Shown: piece after piece, positions 28,709-37,824 of the stretch
Position numbering within the stretch: position 1 is the stretch's first letter
Layout of the letters: every line of letters begins with the position of its first letter
Position numbers and translations under genes: made by a program
The notes under the pieces: generated by a model
Databases searched by the model: none
Told to the model about the DNA's origin: nothing
The model's input: only the letters and a program-made list of their open reading frames with translations
Origin: Paraburkholderia nodosa
GTDB taxonomy: Bacteria; Pseudomonadota; Gammaproteobacteria; Burkholderiales; Burkholderiaceae
Length of the DNA stretch: 64,000 nucleotides
Assembly (NCBI RefSeq): GCF_001718195.1
Contig: NZ_MCNV01000003.1
Coordinates: forward strand, 558,001 to 622,000
Direction: 5' to 3'

Positions 28709-29464
28709 GTGTCCCCAAGACGTATCTTCCGACCGCTCATTCCGCTCGTCGCGCCTCTGGCAGCAGCACTTTTGCTCGGGACGACAGGCGTTCTCAGCGC
28801 TGCACATGCCCAGACGGCGGCCTCCGCGCCGCAGGCCAAAGCCCCGGACACGATCGCCGCACGCGTGCAGGGCTGCACCGCGTGCCACGGCTCGCATGGG
28901 CAGGGCACCGACAACGACTACTTCCCGCGTCTCGCCGGCAAACCGGCCGAGTACCTGTTCAACCAGCTAATGAACTTTCGCGAGGGGCGCCGCAAGTACC
29001 CTCCGATGAATTATCTGGTCACCTATCTCTCCGACGACTACCTGCACGAGATCGCAACGTTCTTCTCGCAGCAGCGGCCGCCCTACCCGCCGCCCGCGAA
29101 ACCTTCGGTCGGCAGCGACACGCTCGCACGCGGTCAGCAGATCGTCCTGCACGGCGACCCGGCCAAACAGGTGCCCGCCTGCGCAGCCTGCCACGGCGCG
29201 AAGCTCACCGGCATGGAGCCGGCCATTCCGGGTCTGGTCGGTCTGCACATGGATTACATCAGTGCGCAGATCGGCGCCTGGCGCTCGGGCTCGCGGCACG
29301 CGAAGGCGCCCGACTGCATGCATGAGATCGCCACGCGTCTCACCGACGAAGACGTGAACGCGGTCGCGGCCTGGCTCTCCACGCAGAGCGCGCCGCAGAA
29401 CCCCGTGCCGGCGCCGGCTGGCTCACTCAAGACGCCGCTTGCCTGCGGCAGCGAACCGCAATAA
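28709..29464 (+). CDS. Exported di-heme cytochrome c (c4-like)
   Basis: Periplasmic electron carrier with two c-type heme sites, GCTACHGSHG and ACAACHGAKL, and methionine-bearing segments (KYPPMNYL, LTGMEPAIPGL) that may supply axial ligands. The N-terminus is a signal peptide ending SAAHAQ. GTG at 28709 was chosen because GGAG stands 6 bases upstream; an ATG at 28697 in the same frame has no clear site. The tri-heme cytochrome gene begins 22 bases after its stop, so they form an operon. The electron donor is not evident nearby. Confidence 0.88.
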   Translation: MSPRRIFRPLIPLVAPLAAALLLGTTGVLSAAHAQTAASAPQAKAPDTIAARVQGCTACHGSHGQGTDNDYFPRLAGKPAEYLFNQLMNFREGRRKYPPMNYLVTYLSDDYLHEIATFFSQQRPPYPPPAKPSVGSDTLARGQQIVLHGDPAKQVPACAACHGAKLTGMEPAIPGLVGLHMDYISAQIGAWRSGSRHAKAPDCMHEIATRLTDEDVNAVAAWLSTQSAPQNPVPAPAGSLKTPLACGSEPQ

Positions 29465-29486
29465 GGCGCCGGGGGAGACAGCCAAT

Positions 29487-30782
29487 ATGAACCGCAAGTC
29501 CCTGTTCGCACTTTCCGCCGTGATCGTGGCCGCCACCGCGGCCCTCGTACCAGTGCTCTGGTCGGGCACCCACTATCTGCACAACGCTGCGGCGCAGGCC
29601 GCGACGCCCGTCGACCAGGCCGATCTCATCAAGAAGGGCGAGTACCTCGCGCGCGCCGGCGACTGTATCGCCTGCCATACCGTGCGCGGCGGCCAGATGT
29701 TCGCGGGCGGCCTGCCGATGGCCACGCCGTTCGGCACGCTCTACACCCCGAACATCACGCCCGACGACCAGTACGGCATTGGCAAGTGGAGCGCCGACGA
29801 CTTCTATCGCGCCATGCACACGGGCCGCTCGAAGGACGGCAGCCTGCTCTATCCGGCGTTCCCGTTCGCGAGCTACACCAAGGTCACGCGCGCCGACGCC
29901 GACGCGATCTTCGCCTATCTGCGCTCGGTCCCGCCGGTCAACGTGCCCAGCCGCCCGCACGAACTCAAGTTCCCGTTCAACAACCGCAACCTGCTGATCG
30001 GCTGGCGCACGCTGTTCTTCCGCGAAGGCGAATACAAGCCCGATCCGACCAAGTCGGTCGAATGGAACCGCGGCGCGTATCTCGTGGAAGGCCTCGGCCA
30101 CTGCGGCATGTGCCACACGTCGATCAACGCGGTGGGCGGCCCGGTCAACTCGGCGGCATTCGCCGGCGGCCTGATCCCGCTGCAGAACTGGTACGCGCCG
30201 TCGCTCACGGGCAGTGAAGGCGGCCTCGGCGACTGGGACATCAGGGACATCGCAAGCCTCCTGAAGACCGGCGTTTCCGAGCGCGGCGCCGTGTTCGGCC
30301 CGATGGCGGACGTGATCCACAACAGCCTGCAATACCTCTCGGACGACGACATCCACGCGATGGCCTCGTATCTGAAGACCATCCCGCAGAAGAAGGAAGC
30401 GCCCGAAACGATGCAGATGGAGACGTCGGAAGCGTTCGGCGGCGAACTCTTGCAGCAAGGTCAGAAGATCTACCATGACCAGTGTGCAAAGTGCCACGCG
30501 GAGAACGGTCTCGGCATGCCGCCGAACTTCCCGCCGCTTGCGAACAACCAGTCGATCCAGATGCATTCGGCCGTGAACCCGATCCGCATGGTGCTCAACG
30601 GCGGCTATCCGCCAAGCACGGGGGGCAATCCGCGCCCGTACGGCATGCCGCCGTTTGGGCAGTCGCTCGCGAACCAGGAGGTCGCGGCGGTGGTGACGTT
30701 CATCCGCATGTCCTGGGGCAACAAGGGCACGCCGGTGTCCCCGCAACAGGTCGCGGACCTGCGCTCGTCTCCGCTCGACTGA
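29487..30782 (+). CDS. Tri-heme cytochrome c (alcohol/gluconate dehydrogenase subunit type)
   Basis: 431-residue exported cytochrome c with three heme-binding sites: CIACH, CGMCH and CAKCH. It resembles cytochrome subunits of membrane-bound PQQ or flavin dehydrogenases (TPNITPDDQYGIGKWSADDFYRAM, FPFASYTKVTRADADAIFAYL, YAPSLTGSEGGLGDW, MPPFGQSLANQEVAAVVTFIR). An N-terminal hydrophobic segment SLFALSAVIVAATAALVPVLW is a signal or anchor. GGGGGAGA stands about 8 bases before the ATG. No dehydrogenase subunit is next to it, so it may serve an enzyme encoded elsewhere together with the di-heme cytochrome. Confidence 0.92.
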   Translation: MNRKSLFALSAVIVAATAALVPVLWSGTHYLHNAAAQAATPVDQADLIKKGEYLARAGDCIACHTVRGGQMFAGGLPMATPFGTLYTPNITPDDQYGIGKWSADDFYRAMHTGRSKDGSLLYPAFPFASYTKVTRADADAIFAYLRSVPPVNVPSRPHELKFPFNNRNLLIGWRTLFFREGEYKPDPTKSVEWNRGAYLVEGLGHCGMCHTSINAVGGPVNSAAFAGGLIPLQNWYAPSLTGSEGGLGDWDIRDIASLLKTGVSERGAVFGPMADVIHNSLQYLSDDDIHAMASYLKTIPQKKEAPETMQMETSEAFGGELLQQGQKIYHDQCAKCHAENGLGMPPNFPPLANNQSIQMHSAVNPIRMVLNGGYPPSTGGNPRPYGMPPFGQSLANQEVAAVVTFIRMSWGNKGTPVSPQQVADLRSSPLD

Positions 30783-30795
30783 CGCAAAGCAGCCC

Positions 30796-30827
30796 ACCGC
30801 CGTAAGGGCCTCAGCCCGTACGGCGGT
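30796..30827 (+). terminator. Strong stem-loop just after the cytochrome operon
   Basis: Perfect 9-bp stem ACCGCCGTA/TACGGCGGT plus an inner GGGC-CTCA-GCCC, beginning 14 bases after the cytochrome stop. It lacks a U-tract, so it is either a weak terminator or a protective 3' end. Confidence 0.5.
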
Positions 30828-30844
30828 CCCACGCAAGTGGTTAC

Positions 30845-30853
30845 TGTTATAGT
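30845..30853 (+). promoter_or_regulatory. Candidate extended -10 promoter
   Basis: TGTTATAGT fits the TGnTATAAT extended -10 with one change. A start near 30860 would put a 16-bp hairpin (30868-30902) at the very 5' end of the hemolysin III leader. No good -35 is seen. Confidence 0.35.
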
Positions 30854-30867
30854 GACGGTTGCCTGAT

Positions 30868-30902
30868 AAGGGCGCAGTCCGCGGTGCGCGGGCTGCGCCC
30901 TT
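30868..30902 (+). other. 16-bp stem-loop upstream of the hemolysin III gene
   Basis: AAGGGCGCAG pairs perfectly with CTGCGCCCTT, continues through a T-G wobble into CCGCG-GTG-CGCGG, giving 16 consecutive pairs with a 3-base loop. It is followed by TTCGCTATTT, a poor U-tract. It could be a second terminator or a leader structure. Confidence 0.6.
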
Positions 30903-31052
30903 CGCTATTTGGCGCCGGGGCCGTGCGGTGAAAGCGGCTCCGTGGCCCGTCAGGCCTGGTTTTGAACGCTGCGCTCGAGCACGGCGCCGCACGCGGTGGA
31001 ACACTGTTCCGCCGGCGCGCGCTGCGCTCAGGAAGAACAAGGAGTGGTCGTC

Positions 31053-31673
31053 ATGCACGCCGGTGAGCGTCTGAACAGCATTACTCACCTCGTGGGCGCG
31101 ATGTTGTCGGTAGCGGGGCTCGTCTCGCTCGTGACGCTCGCGGCGCTGGATCACGACGCGTACAAGGTCGTGAGCTTTGCGGTATACGGGGCGATGTTGT
31201 GCGCGCTGTACACGATCTCGACGCTGTATCACGGCGTGCGCGGCATCCGCCTGAAGGCCGTGCTGCAAAAGTGCGACCACGCCGCGATCTATCTGCTCAT
31301 CGCGGGCAGCTATACTCCGTTCACGCTGGTGACGCTGCGTGGACCCTGGGGCTGGTCGCTCTTCGGCGTGAGCTGGGGGCTCGCGGCCCTTGGCATCGTC
31401 CAGGAACTCACGCTCGGGCGGCGCACGAGAATGCTTTCGATGGCGCTCTACGTGGTGATGGGCTGGCTCGCGGTGGTGGCGGTTCGCCCGCTCGTCGAAG
31501 CCTTGCCGGCCGCGGGCACGGCGTGGCTGCTGGCCGGCGGCGTCATTTACAGCGTCGGCATTTATTTTTTCATCAATGACGAGCGCATCCGGCACGGACA
31601 TGGAATCTGGCATCTGTTCGTGCTCGCCGGGAGCGTCTGTCAATTCGTGAGCGTCGCGCGCTACGTCGCGTGA
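31053..31673 (+). CDS. Hemolysin III (YqfA/PAQR-type) membrane protein
   Basis: Seven-helix membrane protein of the hemolysin III/progestin-AdipoQ receptor-like superfamily, 206 residues. Family features are ERLNSITHLVGAMLSVAGL, SALYHG-type STLYHGVRGIRLKAVLQKCDHAAIYLLIAGSYTPF split over helices 2-3, and the C-terminal HGIWHLFVLAGSVCQFVSV with conserved His residues thought to bind metal. The ATG at 31053 has AAGGAG 8 bases upstream. The haemolysin name is historical; the cellular role is unknown. Confidence 0.9.
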   Translation: MHAGERLNSITHLVGAMLSVAGLVSLVTLAALDHDAYKVVSFAVYGAMLCALYTISTLYHGVRGIRLKAVLQKCDHAAIYLLIAGSYTPFTLVTLRGPWGWSLFGVSWGLAALGIVQELTLGRRTRMLSMALYVVMGWLAVVAVRPLVEALPAAGTAWLLAGGVIYSVGIYFFINDERIRHGHGIWHLFVLAGSVCQFVSVARYVA

Positions 31674-31930
31674 CGCGTCAATGCGAAGACATCGTACGGC
31701 CGCCGCAGTGTCCGCGGCCGCATGATGCAACTTAACGCCAGACGACGGGTCTCGATAGACTTGTCCGTTCCATGAAGAAAAAACGCGGCGCGCGCACTGG
31801 CGCGCCGTCCGAACAACGCGAAAAGGCGGCTTCACCGGGCGCATTCGAACCCGGCAACACCGCTTTGGCTGCGCAGCGCGCCTTCGGGCCGCGAAGCGAC
31901 GCCCGCGCTACTGCAATACAACAGGTGTTT

Positions 31931-33574
31931 ATGTCTTTCGATTCTCTCGGCTTGTCCGAACCGCTGGTCCGCGCAGTCAACGAACTGGGGTACAGCACGC
32001 CCACGCCCATCCAGGCGCAAGCGATTCCCGCCGTGCTCGGCGGCGGCGACCTGCTCGCCGGCGCGCAAACCGGCACCGGCAAGACCGCCGGCTTCACGTT
32101 GCCGATCCTGCAACGCCTCACGGACATGCCGCCGGCAGCGAACGGCAAGCGCGTGGTGCGTGCACTGATCCTCACGCCCACGCGTGAGCTCGCCGCGCAG
32201 GTCGAAGAGAGCGTGCGCGCCTACGGCAAGTATCTGAAGCTCAAGTCCACGGTGATGTTCGGCGGCGTGGGCATCAATCCGCAAATCGACGCGCTCAGGC
32301 GCGGCGTGGATATCGTGGTCGCGACGCCGGGTCGCCTGCTCGATCACATGCAGCAAAAGACGATCGATCTGTCGCAGCTCGAGATTCTCGTGCTCGACGA
32401 AGCCGACCGCATGCTCGATATGGGCTTCATCCACGACATCAAGCGCGTGCTCGCGAAGCTCCCGCCCAAGCGCCAGAACCTGCTCTTCTCGGCCACCTTC
32501 GCCGATGAGATCAAGGCGCTCGCCGACAGCCTGCTCGACTCGCCCGCGCTGATCGAAGTCGCGCGCCGCAACACCACGGCCGAAACCGTTGCGCAGAAGA
32601 TCTATCCCGTCGACCGCGACCGCAAGCGCGATCTGCTCACGCACCTGATCCGCCAGCACAACTGGTTTCAGGTGCTCGTGTTCACGCGCACCAAGCACGG
32701 CGCGAACCGCCTCGCCGAGCAGCTCACGAAGGACGGCATCAGCGCGCTCGCGATTCACGGCAACAAGAGCCAGTCGGCGCGCACGCGCGCTTTGAGCGAG
32801 TTCAAGGACGGCACGCTCCAGGTGCTCGTCGCGACCGACATCGCCGCGCGCGGGATCGATATCGACCAGCTTCCGCACGTCGTCAACTACGATCTGCCGA
32901 ACGTGCCCGAGGACTACGTGCACCGCATCGGCCGCACCGGCCGCGCGGGCGCGACGGGTGAAGCCGTGTCGCTCGTCTGCGTGGACGAGCATCAGTTGCT
33001 CAAGGACATCGAGAAGCTCATCAAGCGCGCGGTGCCCCAGGAGGTCATTGCGGGCTTCGAGCCAGACCCGAACGCGAAGCCGGAGCCGATCCAGCGCCGC
33101 AGCCAGCCCCAAGGGCGCTCGCCGCGCCAGGGGCAAGGCCAGGGCCAGGGCCGCGGTGCGTCTGGCGCCAATGCTGCGAACGGCGGACGCCCCGCGCAGG
33201 CGCGTGAACCGCGCGGAGGTAATCGCGAAGGTGGCCGCGAAGGCAACCGCGAAGGCAAGCGCGAAGGCGGCCGCGACGGCACCCGCGCACAGGCAGCAAC
33301 CAACGGTGGCGGCAACGGCGGTCAGCGCCCGGCCAAGCCGGCCTCGAACGGCGGCGTGCGCACCGCCAAGCCCGTGAAACAGCAAGGCGCGAATCACGGC
33401 GCACAAGGCGCGCGCGGCGAGCATACGCGTCGCGAAAACCAGCGCGGCGTTTCGCACGAGAGCGCACTGGGCCGCCCGCAACAACGCAAGCCGCAAGGCA
33501 ACCCGGGCGCGCTGCTCGGCGGCCGCCCAGGCGGCAATTCGCGCCGCGACGGCAACGGCCAGCGCGATCGCTGA
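31931..33574 (+). CDS. rhlE: DEAD-box ATP-dependent RNA helicase, RhlE-like
   Basis: RNA helicase, 547 residues. All DEAD-box motifs are present: Q motif ([10 protein letters not shown]), [32 protein letters not shown], then [24 protein letters not shown] and [10 protein letters not shown]. After about residue 380 a 165-residue Gln/Gly/Arg/Asn-rich tail follows, containing a G-x-R-E repeat. ATG 31931 matches family N-termini ([16 protein letters not shown]), although its site (AGGTG) is weak; the frame extends open to an ATG at 31772. A bidirectional terminator follows. Likely roles are RNA remodelling and cold adaptation. Confidence 0.93.
   Translation: MSFDSLGLSEPLVRAVNELGYSTPTPIQAQAIPAVLGGGDLLAGAQTGTGKTAGFTLPILQRLTDMPPAANGKRVVRALILTPTRELAAQVEESVRAYGKYLKLKSTVMFGGVGINPQIDALRRGVDIVVATPGRLLDHMQQKTIDLSQLEILVLDEADRMLDMGFIHDIKRVLAKLPPKRQNLLFSATFADEIKALADSLLDSPALIEVARRNTTAETVAQKIYPVDRDRKRDLLTHLIRQHNWFQVLVFTRTKHGANRLAEQLTKDGISALAIHGNKSQSARTRALSEFKDGTLQVLVATDIAARGIDIDQLPHVVNYDLPNVPEDYVHRIGRTGRAGATGEAVSLVCVDEHQLLKDIEKLIKRAVPQEVIAGFEPDPNAKPEPIQRRSQPQGRSPRQGQGQGQGRGASGANAANGGRPAQAREPRGGNREGGREGNREGKREGGRDGTRAQAATNGGGNGGQRPAKPASNGGVRTAKPVKQQGANHGAQGARGEHTRRENQRGVSHESALGRPQQRKPQGNPGALLGGRPGGNSRRDGNGQRDR
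33218..33289 (+). repeat. 12-bp tandem repeat inside rhlE (six units)
   Basis: Six tandem 12-base units of the form GGCNNCCGCGAA encode G-[N/G/K]-R-[E/D] repeats, the last unit being degenerate (GTRA). The repeat lies in the disordered RNA-binding tail, where unit number could vary without frameshift. Confidence 0.8.
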
Positions 33575-33592
33575 TCTTCGCGTCCAGAAACG

Positions 33593-33621
33593 AAAAAGCC
33601 CGCTCCAGCAGCGGGCTTTTT
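33593..33621. terminator. Bidirectional intrinsic terminator
   Basis: AAAAAGCCCGCT / AGCGGGCTTTTT perfect stem with a 5-base loop. The A and T runs on both sides let it serve rhlE (+) and the ferritin-like gene (-). Confidence 0.88.
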
Positions 33622-33640
33622 GTTTTCGTGCGCCGATGTC

Positions 33641-34474
33641 CTAGCGGAAGAACACGTGTTGCGTGATCTTCGCGAGCGGATAGTGCACGCCGGGCCGGAT
33701 CTTCGCGGGCAGGTTGAGCGGCTTGAGCAGCATCTTCACGCACATGTCGGCGGACAGATTGTGGCGTACCAGCCTGTTCACGCGCGCGGTCAGTTCGCGG
33801 CTATAGGCCTCGTCGCGCACGCGCTCGGGGTAGCGGCCCGCGTAGACATGACGCAGCGCGATCTCGGAATCCTCGTTCTTGATCTCCATCACGCGGCGCA
33901 TGAGCGCGCCGAGCACGGCGAGACGCCCGTGCCCTTCTATCTGGTTGTACTTCTTGAAATAGCGGAAAAAGTGCTTGTAGTGGCGCACTTCGTCGCTGCG
34001 GATGTTGTCGGTGATTTCCTTGAGCACGGGCTCATCCGAATACTCGCCGATCGCGCGATAGAGCGTGGCGGTGCCGGTTTCGACCACGCAGCGCGCGACC
34101 ATTTCGAGCGCGCGCGTTTTCTCGAACTCCTCGAACGAACAGGTCTTCGAATACTCTTCGATGAAGGTCTGAAACGCCGCGTCCCAGTCGAACTCGGGCC
34201 ACACGTACTGGATGTACGTCTTCAGCGCGCGTCCGTGCTGAAGCTCTTCGGGCTCCCATTCGCGAACGAGCCACTCGGAGACCTCGGGGTCGCCTTTGAA
34301 GAACACGTTCAGGTTGCTCGTGTAGAGGTCGGAGCCGCTTTCAATGAACGAAGAGGCGGCGAGGAGCAGCAGCAGATCTTCGTTGGCTGCGGCGCGTTGA
34401 CGGTCGATACGTGTGAGATCGATGTCTTCGATGCGCCAGGGCATCACATGGCGAGGCTCATTGTCGTTACGCAT
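33641..34474 (-). CDS. Ferritin-like (acyl-ACP desaturase/rubrerythrin-fold) protein
   Basis: 277-residue protein with a predicted di-iron four-helix bundle. Candidate ligands are in EWEPEELQHGRAL (E-x-x-H) and RSDEVRHYKHFF (DE-x-RH), plus Glu residues in FIESGSD and MVARCVVETG, matching the paired EXXH arrangement of ferritin-like oxygenases and stearoyl-ACP desaturases. The C-terminal part is helical and basic. AGGA stands 5 bases before the ATG at 34474. The substrate is unknown; a desaturase or hydroxylase is possible, as is a ferroxidase role. Confidence 0.82.
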   Translation of the reverse strand: MRNDNEPRHVMPWRIEDIDLTRIDRQRAAANEDLLLLLAASSFIESGSDLYTSNLNVFFKGDPEVSEWLVREWEPEELQHGRALKTYIQYVWPEFDWDAAFQTFIEEYSKTCSFEEFEKTRALEMVARCVVETGTATLYRAIGEYSDEPVLKEITDNIRSDEVRHYKHFFRYFKKYNQIEGHGRLAVLGALMRRVMEIKNEDSEIALRHVYAGRYPERVRDEAYSRELTARVNRLVRHNLSADMCVKMLLKPLNLPAKIRPGVHYPLAKITQHVFFR

Positions 34475-35097
34475 TGTGTCCTACTCCCGAAGCGGCGTTT
34501 TACGCTCACGACGCGCGGCGTCCGGCCGGAGGCCCGGCGAACTGCGCCAGTCACGTGCAGTGAACGTTACCAGCCATCCCTATTTCCATCTTAGCTGTAC
34601 TTTCGCGCAGCTGCAGTCACAAAGCACAGACCGGGCCCAGTTCCCGCAGTTCCGGAAATTGACGACCTCTTCGCGTTACGTCATGTGACGATCACTAACC
34701 GACGCGCAAACGCAATACCCACGGGCATACCGTGCGTTTGATGCGTAGCGTATCGAAGCGCATTCGCTCGCTGCGTGCCGCGCTGCGGCACGAACTTCAA
34801 GTGATTTCGCGAATCCAGGCGGCTCGCAGCACCGCTGCGTGCGGGCTCGAATGTCAAAGGGAAAATTTTCGGGGCGTGGTTTGTACAACGCAGCGGCGTT
34901 GACTACACTCCAGTTCCCCGAGGTAGATCCCGGGCTGGATGCCGTTTGGGCCGCGCATAGGCGGGCCTGATGGCCGGTCCCTCCAGCCAGTCGATCTGCC
35001 CGGTCGCAGGCTTTCGCTCATACCACCGCATTCCTGTCGCTGCGCCGCCCTGCGGGCCGCAACCGGCGACCTCTGATGCGGCAACACGGAGAGAACG
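34475..35097. other. Intergenic region between the ferritin-like gene and the 65-aa gene
   Basis: About 620 bases with no convincing gene on either strand and lower GC than the flanks in places (TCACTAACCG, GGGAAAATTTTCGG). Both flanking genes point away from it, so their promoters should be inside. I cannot assign -35/-10 pairs with confidence. GGAGA stands ahead of the 65-aa gene's ATG. Confidence 0.35.
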
Positions 35098-35295
35098 ATG
35101 CTGAGTCCGCATGAATTCGCCACCCTGCTGCTAGTGCAGGACGCCCCCAACCAGCTCGACATGGAGCGAGAAGAACTGGACGCCTTGCTCGAACGACAGC
35201 TCGTCCAACTGGAGCGCCTCGCATCCGGCCTTCAGCAATGGCGACTAACCGAAATCGGCGACTCTGCGTTGCGCGCCATCAAACGGTGTTCGTAG
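35098..35295 (+). CDS. Conserved 65-residue protein of unknown function
   Basis: Starts MLSPHEFATLLLVQDAP with GGAGAG at good distance from the ATG. It is mainly helical and amphipathic: MEREELDALLERQLVQLERLASG looks like a coiled-coil helix, followed by a short tail RLTEIGDSALRAIKRCS. No signal peptide or domain is known to me, though I have the impression of similar small proteins in Burkholderiaceae. Immediately after its stop a series of stem-loops runs to a terminator at 35490, so the mRNA has a long structured 3' region. Confidence 0.7.
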   Translation: MLSPHEFATLLLVQDAPNQLDMEREELDALLERQLVQLERLASGLQQWRLTEIGDSALRAIKRCS

Positions 35296-35490
35296 CCTGA
35301 TCCCGCGGGCCGAGTACCCGCGCAGCCACAGGCTCCATTGCCCTTTATCGATTTGCGCGGACGCATGGGTCGTCCGCGAGCCCGGCTTGTCGGGCACGTC
35401 CCCGATGCAGGCGCACGGCAGTAGACGTACGCGCCTGCAGTGCATGGTCACGCGGACCCGCGCGCTTCATGCCCGCGTGACCATTTTTTT
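35294..35490 (+). ncRNA. Candidate structured RNA or 3'UTR: five consecutive stem-loops ending in a terminator
   Basis: Five perfect stems in a row: AGCCTG/CAGGCT (35294-35334) enclosing CGCGGG/CCCGCG; CGCGGACG/CGTCCGCG (35356-35378); GCCCG/CGGGC (35380-35395); TGCAGGCGC/GCGCCTGCA (35406-35439); and a 12-bp terminator stem (35444-35484). The chain starts at the stop codon of the 65-aa gene and ends with seven T on the + strand. I match it to no known RNA family. It may be a processed sRNA or only a structured 3' end. Confidence 0.4.
35444..35490 (+). terminator. Intrinsic terminator of the 65-aa gene unit
   Basis: Perfect 12-bp stem ATGGTCACGCGG/CCGCGTGACCAT with a 17-base loop, followed by TTTTTTT (35484-35490 region). 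Confidence 0.88.
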
Positions 35491-35561
35491 GCGCATGCCT
35501 GTTTGCACTGCTTGCACGCGCGAATGCGCGCACCCTGCCGCGGCACCCTTCGCCTATTCGC

Positions 35562-35939
35562 CTACCCGGCTCTCAACGTGGGGTCGACCGCCGAGCGCCA
35601 GCTCAGCGCCTGGGCGCGCTGTGCGTTGAGGAAGTTCACCCACTCACCCCGCGCCTCGCCGTTGCCGCTCTTGCCGAGCGTGGTGTATTGCTGCGCGAGC
35701 TGAGCCTGGAAACCGCAAAACTGGTCCTGGGGCAGCCTGCCGCGGCGATTGGCGACCCACGCGTCGAAAATGGCCGCGTAGACGCCCGGCGCATAGGCAC
35801 CGAAATCGACCGCCTGGCCGCCGCACATCTGCTGCAAAGCGGCGAGCGACGGCGCGCGCCCCCCGCCTTCCGGGCCCGGCGGCGCGCCCACGCACCCCGT
35901 GAGCAGCACGGCTGCACCGATCATCGCAATTGCACGCAT
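35562..35939 (-). CDS. Small predicted lipoprotein (125 aa)
   Basis: Starts MRAIAMIGAAVLLTGCVGAPP; the lipobox LLTGC places the lipidated Cys at residue 16, so the mature protein should be anchored in the outer or inner membrane facing the periplasm. The mature region has two further Cys (QQMCGGQ and DQFCGFQ) that could form a disulfide, and a Trp-rich helix near the end. GAGG stands 5 bases before the ATG. A longer in-frame reading to 36239 overlaps the glpK promoter region and is rejected. It is divergent from glpK. Function unknown. Confidence 0.82.
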   Translation of the reverse strand: MRAIAMIGAAVLLTGCVGAPPGPEGGGRAPSLAALQQMCGGQAVDFGAYAPGVYAAIFDAWVANRRGRLPQDQFCGFQAQLAQQYTTLGKSGNGEARGEWVNFLNAQRAQALSWRSAVDPTLRAG

Positions 35940-36148
35940 GATTGCCTCGTTATCGTTTTCGACTGGTTGGAACGACTGCATCCCGACTCGATTATTGTCG
36001 CACCGCGCCGTGCGAGCGACACCTTGACCGTTCCGTTGCGCCGAATCGAGCGCAAATCGCTTTCGGGCTATGCTGGGTCCGATGGCACGCGCCTCGTTGC
36101 GCGCCGGTCGACGCGCGTACCCCGCACACCCTCCAGGGAGACTGCACG

Positions 36149-37684
36149 ATGCCTCAGTCGCACGCCGAGTCGTACATCCTCGCGCTGGACCAGGGCACGA
36201 CGAGTTCGCGCGCCTTGCTGCTCGAGCGCAGCGGTGCAATCGTCGCGCTCGCCCAGAAGGAGTTCGCGCAACGCTACCCGCGACCCGGCTGGGTCGAACA
36301 TGACCCGCGCGACATCTGGTCGAGCCAGGCAGGCGTCGCGGCGCAAGCGCTCACGCGCGCGGGCGTCGGGGCCGCCGCGATTGCAGGCATCGGCATCACG
36401 AACCAGCGCGAAACGACCCTCGTATGGGACCGGGCAACAGGTCAGCCCGTGTACAACGCGATCGTCTGGCAGGACCGCCGCACGGCCGGCTATTGCGACG
36501 AGCTGAAAGCGCGCGGCCTCGAGCCGACGGTGCGCGCGAAAACCGGCCTGCCGATCGACGCGTACTTTTCGGCCACGAAAATCCGCTGGATTCTCGATCA
36601 TGTCGAGGGGGCGCGCGATAAGGCGCGCGCAGGCCGTCTCGCGTTCGGCACCGTGGACAGCTGGCTGCTGTGGCACTTCACGCGCGGCGCGCTGCACGCC
36701 ACCGACGTCACCAATGCCGCGCGCACCATGCTCTTCGACATCCACACGCTGCGCTGGGACGACGACCTGCTCGCGCTCTTCGAGATTCCGCGCAGCATGC
36801 TGCCGGAGGTGCGTTCGTCGTCGGAGGTCTATGCGCGCACGGCGGCGTCGCTTTTCGCGGCCGAAATCCCGCTTGCCGGCGTGGCCGGCGACCAGCATGC
36901 GGCGCTCTTCGGGCAAATGTGCATGCGCCCCGGCATGGTGAAGAACACCTACGGCACCGGCTGTTTTCTCGTGATGAATACCGGCGCGCAGCCTGTCGAA
37001 TCGAGCCACAACCTCGTCACGACCATCGCGTGGCAAGCGCTCGGGCAAACGCAATACGCGCTTGAGGGCAGCATCTTTATCGCGGGCGCGGTGGTGCAAT
37101 GGCTACGCGACGGACTCGGCATCATTCGCAGTGCAGCGGAAATCGAACCGCTCGCGGCCAGCGTGCCGCACAGCGACGGCGTGTACCTCGTGCCCGCGTT
37201 CGCCGGCCTCGGCGCGCCGCACTGGAACGCGCATGCGCGCGGCACGCTGTTCGGGCTCACGCGCGGCACGACCGCGGCGCATATCGCACGCGCGGCGCTC
37301 GATTCGATTGCCTATCAGTCGTTCGACGTGCTCGCCGCCATGGAGGCCGACTCCGGTATGCGCGTGAACGAGCTGCGCGTGGATGGCGGCGCCAGCGCGA
37401 ACGATCTGCTCATGCAGTTCCAGGCCGATCTGCTGGGCGTGGACGTGTTGCGGCCGCGCTCCAGCGAAAGCACCGCGCTGGGCGCGGGATATCTGGCCGG
37501 GCTCGCGGTGGGGTTCTGGCGCGATATCGACGAACTCCAGCGGCACTGGAGCCTCGAGCGCCGCTTCACGCCCTCGTTGCAGCGCGACGAGGCGGCAAGG
37601 TGCCTCGCCGGCTGGCAGCGCGCGATTGGCGCAGCAAAGGCGTGGGCCGACACCCGCGAGGCAAACGCAGCAGACGCCGGCTGA
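36149..37684 (+). CDS. glpK: Glycerol kinase
   Basis: FGGY-family kinase phosphorylating glycerol to glycerol-3-phosphate. 511 residues, about the usual length. It has the N-terminal phosphate loop [42 protein letters not shown] (glycerol-contacting region), [30 protein letters not shown] and the C-terminal [20 protein letters not shown]. The ATG at 36149 has AGGGAG 8 bases upstream. No glpF, glpD or glpR is adjacent, which is atypical. It ends about 140 bases before the HAD phosphatase gene. Confidence 0.95.
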   Translation: MPQSHAESYILALDQGTTSSRALLLERSGAIVALAQKEFAQRYPRPGWVEHDPRDIWSSQAGVAAQALTRAGVGAAAIAGIGITNQRETTLVWDRATGQPVYNAIVWQDRRTAGYCDELKARGLEPTVRAKTGLPIDAYFSATKIRWILDHVEGARDKARAGRLAFGTVDSWLLWHFTRGALHATDVTNAARTMLFDIHTLRWDDDLLALFEIPRSMLPEVRSSSEVYARTAASLFAAEIPLAGVAGDQHAALFGQMCMRPGMVKNTYGTGCFLVMNTGAQPVESSHNLVTTIAWQALGQTQYALEGSIFIAGAVVQWLRDGLGIIRSAAEIEPLAASVPHSDGVYLVPAFAGLGAPHWNAHARGTLFGLTRGTTAAHIARAALDSIAYQSFDVLAAMEADSGMRVNELRVDGGASANDLLMQFQADLLGVDVLRPRSSESTALGAGYLAGLAVGFWRDIDELQRHWSLERRFTPSLQRDEAARCLAGWQRAIGAAKAWADTREANAADAG

Positions 37685-37824
37685 GCATCCCAGGCCGCGT
37701 GTGCGCTGCTTTCAAAAAGCAAAAGCACGTATGATTGGGGTTTCCACCTTGTCCCCTGCCTGGCTCAGGCGCATGCACGGCCGCCGACCGCTGGCCGCGC
37801 GCTGCCCGGCCTCTCGTTTCACGC

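Noticed and set aside
29427..31844. 805-codon open frame on the minus strand opposite the cytochrome and hemolysin III genes
   Set aside because: Covers three independent real genes and their intergenic spaces; composition is that of an antisense shadow.
31772..31930. In-frame N-terminal extension of rhlE
   Set aside because: No ribosome site at 31772 and the family N-terminus starts at 31931; kept only as a note.
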